Origin: Amorphophallus konjac
Taxonomy: Eukaryota > Streptophyta > Magnoliopsida > Alismatales > Araceae
Length of the DNA: 64,000 nucleotides
Assembly: GCA_022559845.1 (NCBI GenBank)
Contig: CM040127.1
Span: 31,272,708 to 31,336,707 of the forward strand
Direction of reading: 5' to 3'
Part shown: positions 57,296-64,000 of the stretch, one piece after another
Layout of the letters: each line of letters starts with the position of its first letter
Position numbering within the stretch: the stretch's first letter is position 1
Program-made: the position numbers and the translations under genes
The notes under the pieces: model-generated
The model's database searches: none
What the model was told of the DNA's origin: nothing
What the model saw: only the letters and a program-made list of their open reading frames with translations

Positions 57296-57435
57296 AAATT
57301 CAACATAATTTGACGCTCAATTATGTTTCCTTGCATTTTTTCATTGTACTTACAACCATTTATTTTTTACTATCTTAATGCAGCATCGTGCCTAGACGTG
57401 AATAAGGTCAAGAGCACCAAGAGCATGAGGATCCG

Positions 57436-60334
57436 GGGTGGGCCCACCTCTCTTTAATTGATGCTGGGAGAAGAAAAGTGAAATGTAATTATTGTGGTAA
57501 GGAGATACGTGGAGGAATTATTAGAGAAAAGTAACATTTGGCAGGGATAAGAGAAGAGGTCAAACAATATGACATATGTCCCCGAGAGGTCCGAGAAGAA
57601 ATGTGCCAGTGTCTTCTGGGCAAAAAAGAGAGGATGCAACAAAGGGCTAAAGATCAGGCTGAAATTGTCGAGAATGTTTCAGGCAGATGGGGAAGGAGGG
57701 ATGATCATGATGAGGAAGACACTGAGGATTCAGATCTAGAGCTGACTAAATCAATAGAGCGTGAACAAGCCGCTCGAAGAAAAGGAAAAACATCGATAAG
57801 ATCAGGGACATACTCCAGTACAGTTAGTGTAGCACGAGCTGAACAACGTCATGACATTGGTGCAACCCCGCAGAGAGAAGATCACATGGACAGCTATCTG
57901 CACAGAAGACAAAATGCTACACAACCTAAAATCAAGCAAGCATTGAGAGGGGTAAAAAAATCAGCAAAAGTTGCAGGGCATACATTTAAAAGTATTTGCA
58001 AATGATTTTTCCATGCAGGTGTCCATGCACATGCAGCTGAAAGCGAATATTTCCAACCTATGCTAGATGCCATAGTAGATACTGCTCCTGGCTTGAAGGC
58101 CCCGTCACGTCGAGACATATACGGGCGTGGCCTTGAGGGAGAGGTTGAGGAGCTCCATCAGTGGGTTGAAAGTTTCAAGCATATATGGATGGAGAGAGGA
58201 TGCACCATCATGTGTGATAGCTGGACTGGTACCGCGAAGAAGTCCATGATTAACTTTTTGGTCTATTGCATTGAAGGTACAATATTTGTTAAATCTGTAG
58301 ATGCATCAAATTATGAAAAAAATGTAAATTATTTGTTTCATTTGATGGATAAGATGATAGGCCAAACTGGAGAGGATAATGTTGTACAAGTAGTCACTGA
58401 TAATGAAGCCAGTTATAAGGCTGCCGGGAAGAAATTGATGCAGAAGTGCAGGCATTTATATTGGCTCCCATGTACAGCACATTATCTGGATTTGATACTT
58501 GAAGACATTGGAAAGGGAAATAATGTGAAGAAGACAATTGAGAGGGCACAAAAAATCACCCAGTATATTTATGGCCATCCTAAGATATTGAATATGTTCA
58601 GAGAGCATGCAAGTGGGGGGTGAGATATCATCCGTGCAGGGCCAACCAGACTTGCTTCGAATTTCATTTATTTAGAATCTTTGCACAAGTATAACAATGA
58701 GCTCAATTCTTTCTACTTTATCCTTATAGATATCATTCGTATTTGATTCAAATTTCATTTCTTTGGAGTCTCTACACAGGTATAAGAATGAGTTGAAAAC
58801 TTTCATGTACCACAATGCCCCGTGGGAATACATAGACAAGTCAAATGTTGATGCTCAGGTGGATTATTTAGATGTCTGCCACATCGTGGAAGACAACAAA
58901 TTCTGGGGCAAGGTCTCACGGTACATGAAAGTAGTCACATCTCTCGTGAAGGTCCTAAGAATGGTGGATGGCGATAAGAAGAATGATATGTGATCTGTAC
59001 GAGGCCATGGATCGTGTCAAATTAGAGTTGCAGAATTCCCTTCCCAGAGAATATGCAAAGTGGTAGAAAATTATTGACTACAGATGGGACAACACATTAC
59101 ACCATGACTTACATGCAGCTGGTGAGTGATTAATTGTATTGATACACAAATGTAAGTTATTTCCTCAACCCTCGATTTATGTACAATGCCAATGCAAATG
59201 TTGATAGCGAGGTGCTTCAAGGCACTTTAAAAGTCATTGGTCGTTTATCGAGGTCACCAGAAAAGAGACTTCAAGCCGAAGTAGAGGTTGGCCTTTATTG
59301 ATTTTACCAATAAGACGTATAGAATTTACTTAAGTAATTATGATAATCTATTACTTTATCCTTGTAGATGAACTATTATAGAATGAGGACTGGGACAAAT
59401 TCTGACACCCAATTGCAATACGCTGTGAGAAGAGTGAGTCCAGGTATGCTAAATCTTTGTGCTTTCTTAACCTCAATATGTATTAGTACATCATGGAGAA
59501 TTGATCTTTATTTACATCTTACATTTATTTGTTTATGGTTGGTGGAACAGCTGACTGGTGGATAATGGTGAACAACCGAGATGTGGACAGTAATGCATTG
59601 GCTTTCATTGCAATTAGGGTGCTCAGTCAAACAACATCAGCAAGTCCATGTGAAAGAAATCAGAGCACGTTCAGCCTTATACACTCAAAGGTTCGCAATC
59701 GGCTAAAGACTGAACGATTAGAAAAAATAGTTTACTATCACTACAATACGAGGTTAAGAATAAGGAACATGAAGTTAAGACAACAGCTGAAGGACAAACG
59801 CGTCGCAGAGGATGCAACTCCAGAAATTGATGTGGAGGCTTTATTTGATGATGACAATCTCTTGCAATCTTGGGTGGAGATACGAGAGCAGGTTGATGAG
59901 CCCGTTTTTTATGTTGATCATAGAACATGGGCATAGGGCATACTAGATGAAGATGAGCCAAGAGATCCAGAATTCAGAAGATCAACAAAGAGGGCCAGAG
60001 AGACTCATGCGCACTAGAGAAGGGACCCAATTTTGTTTGTTCATGACACTGAGCAGCAGCCTAAGTTGGAGCCAGCTAGACACTCAGAATCAGATAGCAG
60101 GCCAGTCACTCCTAAAATGGTCAAGCCACCTCCATCTTTAAGAAGAAGTACATCAGTGCATGAGCTAACTGAGAGAACTAGTGCAGCTGCTCGAGAGGAC
60201 CCGCCAATTGAGCAGTTGAAGCAAATTTATGTGAGGCACACGGCAAGGGAAAAATGACTCATCTCAAAGATGAATGAAATGATCACACCAAAAGAGAAAA
60301 AAACATCCCCGAAGGCTAAAAGATAACTGATTTC

Positions 60335-60377
<43 letters not shown>

Positions 60378-60834
60378 CCCAGTGCAATTGCATGTGCTAC
60401 TATTGGCGGTGGCACATATGCACCTACTTCCTCATTCCACGTAGACACAGGCAGAGGATACAGTCATAGTGAAGGAGGACATGATTCACAGAGCCAATAT
60501 GGGCATCCATCAAGTTATGAAGGTGGCCAACATGAAGCAGACATGTATGGGTAGGGTCATCAACCAGAATTTCAATTTCATCCAGTTCCACCCAATAACA
60601 GTTATGGGTCAACATCTTCTTCTCATCCTCAAGGTTCTACTTCTTATGCTGATTCTGGATTCCAATCAAACCAACAACCTTACACTCCAAGAGGGATCCA
60701 AAGAGGGATGTAGGACTTGACTACCTCATTGTTTGGTTATAGTGAATATACAGAAAACATGCAACCTTTTTATAGGTATCAACATCAGAAGCCAGACGAT
60801 GAGAGAGAAGGTTCTTCTAACTATTATCCATAGT
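57436..60834 (+). pseudogene. hAT transposase (BED, DUF659, hATC), inactive
   Basis: A BED-type zinc finger (VKCNYCGKEI, then HLAG) spans about 57440-57560, interrupted by TAA at 57532-57534 where hAT proteins usually have Gln. A long Glu/Arg-rich linker leads to TGA at 58003. The same frame then gives FFHAGVHAHAAESEYFQPML and a DUF659-type core (CDSWTG, VTDNEASYK, CTAHYLDLILEDI, up to 58620) with another TGA. The dimerisation domain hATC (WWIMVNNRDVDSNALAFIAI, SASPCERNQSTFS, IHSKVRNRLK) lies at about 59560-59720. The C-terminus is acidic, with a GAT repeat (60338-60377) encoding poly-Asp, and then Ser/Tyr/Gln-rich. Several further stops and frame changes show it is inactive. Confidence 0.9.
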
Positions 60835-61188
60835 AGTGCATCATCATTCAGGTAAGGATCATTTAATTTCTGTAACATTTACTGTGTCTAATTAGGTTTA
60901 TTGTACTGCTTGAACCTACTTCATGCTTAATATGTACTCAAGAATATCACTTTAACATGTCCAATATCTACTTTATGTTTATTGCACTTAATCCTATTTC
61001 TTTACAGTCAAATACATGTCTAATGATTTTTTTCTGATTATTTATATTTTTTAGATTTTTCTCAAAATTTTCTATATTTTTCACTTTTTTTAATATTTTC
61101 AACCGATTTCGACCAAAACCAGTACGTTTCGATTTCAGTCCCGGCCGAAATCGGTACCGAAACTAATACTACCAACCTTAGGTGGGGG

Positions 61189-61740
61189 AGAGAAGATCTC
61201 GATCTCGGAGGTTTCGTTTCTCGTGACCTTTGGAGAAACAGAGATCTCGGACATCTGAGATCTCGGACATCTCTAAAGGGATGGCAAACCATGAACTTAA
61301 CTTAGAAAATCCTACTCCACTTGAGACTACAACATTTGACACAAATAAAGACATATATAATAAGATGACTCTATTGTGACTCCAATCATCTTCCGTGAAA
61401 ATGAATCCATCGTGCGACGCACAAATGCACACATTGCTCAACGTAACAAGTCTTGCTCCGCATCAATCACCCCCGATTCGAAAAAACTCATCCTCGAGTT
61501 TTGAAATGCGAGAGTATGCATAAAACAGGTAGGGGAGTGACCGGTCCATGTAATACTACTAACTCCACAGAGAAAGTCAAATTAAGATGCTTGAGTTGGT
61601 GCGAAAAATGCATCTCAAAATCACGCCATGTCATATCAAAGACAAATTGATCCATGCTAAAGTCTGCATTTGTACCAAGAAGAGGAGAACATGAAATCTC
61701 ATGTACCTCAAACCAGTGCTCGGAAAGTAGGTCCAAACCC
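61189..61740 (-). other. Unclassified, transposon-like coding relic
   Basis: A 115-codon reverse frame (61488-61835) reads as a plausible protein with DMTWRDFEMHFSHQLKHLNL and ends LSHFKTRG, and runs into the duplicated segment that follows. I do not recognise the family with confidence. It may be a leftover of a retrotransposon. Confidence 0.35.
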
Positions 61741-62066
61741 ACGTCAATCATGAGTATATGATCCCATGAAACAATATTCAAGGGGTCACTGGCAACTGGC
61801 AACTGGCAAGAATGAGCCTGCCTCAAACACATCATCAGATATCAAGTGAAGTCTCAACTCGGCAAACAATGCAACATCCCAAGCAACCACAACCACCAGT
61901 GCAACACGTCAATCATGAGTATCTGATCCCATGAAACAATATCCAAGGGGTCACTGGCAACTGGCAAGAATGAGCCTGCCTCAAACGCATCATCAGATAT
62001 CAAGTGAAGTCTTAACTCGGCAAACAATGCAACATCCCAAGCAACCGCAACCATCAGTGCAACACG
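61741..62066. repeat. Tandem duplication, units of about 165 and 158 bp
   Basis: Both units start ACGTCAATCATGAGTAT and run through CAAGGGGTCACTGGCAACTG and CATCATCAGATATCAAGTG to CAGTGCAACACG. The first has an extra 7-bp AACTGGC repeat. The copies differ at only a few bases, so the duplication is recent. Confidence 0.85.
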
Positions 62067-62190
62067 TAAACGATCACTTTGAGCAACGGTTGCCAGTTCT
62101 ATTAGCTCTCCATCTGTCATCGCCTGCTTGGGAAGCATTTAATTGGTACTAGCAGAAACAAAATATGAATTAGAAAAGCGAAATTTACCC

Positions 62191-62531
62191 TTCAGATGCA
62201 AGGATGGCAGTATCGGTTTCAGTACCGGTTTCGGCCGGTACCGAAACCGATACGTACCGGTTTCGGTATCGGTTTCGGTTTCGGTTTCGGCCGAAACCGG
62301 TTGAAATCATTCAAAAAATTTTAAAAAAAAATGTCCGCTTTCGGACCAAAACAGGTGAGTTTCGGCCGAAACCGATACGGTTTCGTCCGAAACCATTAAA
62401 AAAGTATTTTTTATTAGGTTTCGGACCTGCTACAATGAGCAGGTCCAGTTTCGGATCGGTACCGGCCGAAACCGATGCGTTTCGGCCGAAACGTATCGGT
62501 TTTGGCCGATACTGCCAACCATGTTCAGATG
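62191..62531. mobile_element. hAT MITE with perfect 8-bp TSD
   Basis: The 325-bp element (62199-62523) starts CAAGGATGGCAGTATCGG and ends with the complement of CATGGTTGGCAGTATCGG. Identical TTCAGATG copies flank it (62191-62198 and 62524-62531). The inside is packed with GGTTTCGGCCGAAACC palindromes and a GGACCTGCT/AGCAGGTCC hairpin. No coding capacity. It is a deletion-type relative of the hAT at 56192-61180, inserted 1 kb away. Confidence 0.92.
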
Positions 62532-62689
62532 TGGTGACTGGAGAGTACAACTAGACTGCTCGAGGTCCATGATGGCATGTCGTTCTTCCATACAATCTTG
62601 TCCCATGATGATGTAGGGGCCCAATGAATCAATAGTGCACTACATCGTCATCATCACCATCATTAGAGCCTTATCCCATTATAGACTAC

Positions 62690-63000
62690 ATAAACCATGT
62701 TCTACCAAAGATTTCTATCAAGTGCTATATTCGTATTTAAACCCAAGAAGTCAATGTCTCTTCTAATAACATCACACCATCTCATTTTAGGCCTACCACG
62801 AGCTCGTTTACTAACATCCACTAAGATTTAGTCACATCTTTTAACTAACGTTGAGTTAGGCGACGGTGCACATGTCCAAACCATCTGAGCCTATTTTGCA
62901 CCACGCTCCGTCAATATAAGTAACAACTTTCAATGTGGTGACACCTTTAACTTATCAATAGAACTCCACAAAAGCCCTTTCAACTTCAACAATAATCCCG
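62690..63000 (-). pseudogene. LINE reverse transcriptase C-terminal fragment
   Basis: The minus strand reads NRLRWFGHVHRRLTQR (around 62850-62890) and then RARGRPKMRWCDVIRRDID (around 62745-62810), the known C-terminal 'LRWFGHVxRRP...GRPKxxW' end of plant non-LTR retrotransposon polymerase proteins. It has frame changes between the pieces and nothing of the endonuclease or RT core in this window. It is an old, dead fragment. Confidence 0.8.
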
Positions 63001-63199
63001 CCAGTTTTCAATAGTGAATCAACAATAGACTAGGGAATATAGTTATCTTGAAGCCGCTCATCTAGAATTACTAATGTTCACTCCTTGTTTGGCAAAGATA
63101 TGTTGAAACTGAAATTCATTCAGACCATGTCACAAGAGATTACCTAGGGCCCCAATTTGGTAGAACAAATTGATCCATGTGCTGTAACACCAAATCTGA

Positions 63200-64000
63200 T
63201 GTGAGACAAGGTGCGATGTCGTCGTGGAAAGAGGCCAACCCTTCTTCGCGCCTGCACAACTCACATTCACTGTTGTTGACGCCCTCAAAAAGCGATGAAG
63301 AGATCGGCCTTGCAGGTGAGTCGTAAGGTGGGTGAGAGGGGCAAGCTCCGGCCTCGTACAGACGCTGGATGCGCGAGGAGGTGGTGCCTGAGGGCGTTGG
63401 GCAGGCCCAGCCCTATATGACTGGGCTGGAGCGTGTGGATGGGGTCGGAGGCCTCAAAAAGACCGTGACAGTCTTGCTGCGGTGGGGAGGGCGCCGGGCT
63501 CCAGAGGGGGCAACGGGGCACAGCTCACGGTTGAGAAGGCATGGCGCCGGGCCGCACTACTCTAGTTGCAGTTGTACACGGAAGAAGAAGAAAGAGGACG
63601 AAGAGGAAGGGACGACAGGGGAAACAGTCGCGGCAAGCGGAGCGGCGGGTGTGCTAGAGAGGGATGGCGACCCCGGCGAGGGCAGTGACCGGGAAATGCT
63701 GGTGACAGCCTGGGCGTCGCGAGCAGCCAGCCGAGGCCCTGCTCAGGTTCAGGCGATAGCGCTGGGTTCAGCAGGACGCGCCGATGCCCCTACTCGCAAC
63801 GGGATGATGAAGAAGAAAGAGAAAGGAGGAGAAGGGAAGGCGGGACGATTGGCGGCCGGTCGCTGGACGTCGTTACAGAGGGCAGCGACAAACAATGTTT
63901 GTGTGGGTGGTGGTATTTGTGGCAGCAGGTCGTGGTGGTGGGTGGCGCAACCGAAACAGGGTTGGAGGGTTCACGGTGAGCAAGAAGAAGGAAGGTTTGG
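63200..64000. repeat. Unclassified dispersed repeat, copy 2 (cut by window end)
   Basis: Same direction and order as 54510-55330, starting GATGTGAGACAAGGTGCGATG. Many substitutions and small indels separate the copies. It runs off the right edge of the window. Confidence 0.6.

Larger units (their letters stand above)
56184..61188 (+). mobile_element. hAT transposon, about 5 kb, degenerate
   Basis: The element (56192-61180) starts CATAGATGGCAATATCGGCC. Its right end in reverse reads TAAGGTTGGTAGTATTAGTT, an imperfect inverted repeat. Flanks GATGGGGG (56184-56191) and GGTGGGGG (61181-61188) are an 8-bp duplication with one mismatch, as expected for hAT. The subterminal regions are full of CGGCCGAAAC motifs. 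The MITE at 62199-62523 has the same terminal sequence and a matching GGACCTGCT..AGCAGGT hairpin, so it belongs to this family. It carries a transposase pseudogene and a 152-bp tandem repeat. Confidence 0.85.

Overview
The window looks like nuclear DNA of a flowering plant. It holds spliced genes with GT-AG introns, a LEUNIG-type Gro/TLE corepressor gene, many kinds of plant transposon, and long AT-rich intergenic stretches. The GC-rich coding bias of the small gene near 44 kb would fit a monocot, but that is weak evidence. No bacterial features, rRNA, tRNA or CRISPR array was seen. All coordinates, repeat ends and splice sites were read by eye.

Layout. 1-15.7 kb is gene-poor and transposon-rich: MITE-like inverted repeats, a decayed Ty1/copia integrase piece, a hAT MITE with a perfect 8-bp target duplication (7049-7596), two TAA-flanked PIF/Harbinger-like elements (10247-11835 and 14813-15074), and possibly one small gene (4222-4485). 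15.7-42.1 kb is one giant Ty3/gypsy LTR retrotransposon (15735-42079, about 26.3 kb) with 4.3-kb LTRs, 7-bp LTR-terminal inverted repeats and a perfect AGTAC target duplication. 42.1-48.7 kb is intergenic except for a small conserved plant gene (43779-44204) with a TATA box. 48.87-54.2 kb holds the last 11 coding exons of a LEUNIG/LEUNIG_HOMOLOG gene on the minus strand. Its 5' exons were not found, so the last 9.8 kb is probably an expanded intron or upstream region. That stretch contains a hAT transposon (56192-61180), a related MITE (62199-62523), a LINE fragment, a tandem duplication and two copies of an unclassified repeat.

The giant element is the main discovery candidate. Its sense strand reads gag, protease, G-patch, RT, RNase H, a second RNase H, and integrase, which is the dual-RNase H layout of the Tat/Ogre lineage. 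Between integrase and the 3' LTR lie two tandem spliced genes on the opposite strand. Both encode plant-mobile-domain (PMD/DUF7745-like) proteins with a similar first exon and a similar charged helical tail. Their introns have correct splice signals only on the minus strand, so the sense genomic RNA would not lose them. The LTRs carry a series of about ten small hairpins whose stem sequences differ while pairing is mostly kept, plus an array of TGGGCC-type (site II/TCP) motifs near the LTR start. Just after the primer-binding site there is a 25-bp tandem repeat centred on CACGTG-like palindromes. The LTRs differ at roughly 1% of sites in their 3' half (my count), so the insertion is young. Even so, gag-pol has two stop codons and two frameshifts, and the antisense genes are broken too, which suggests this copy was mobilised in trans or decayed very recently.
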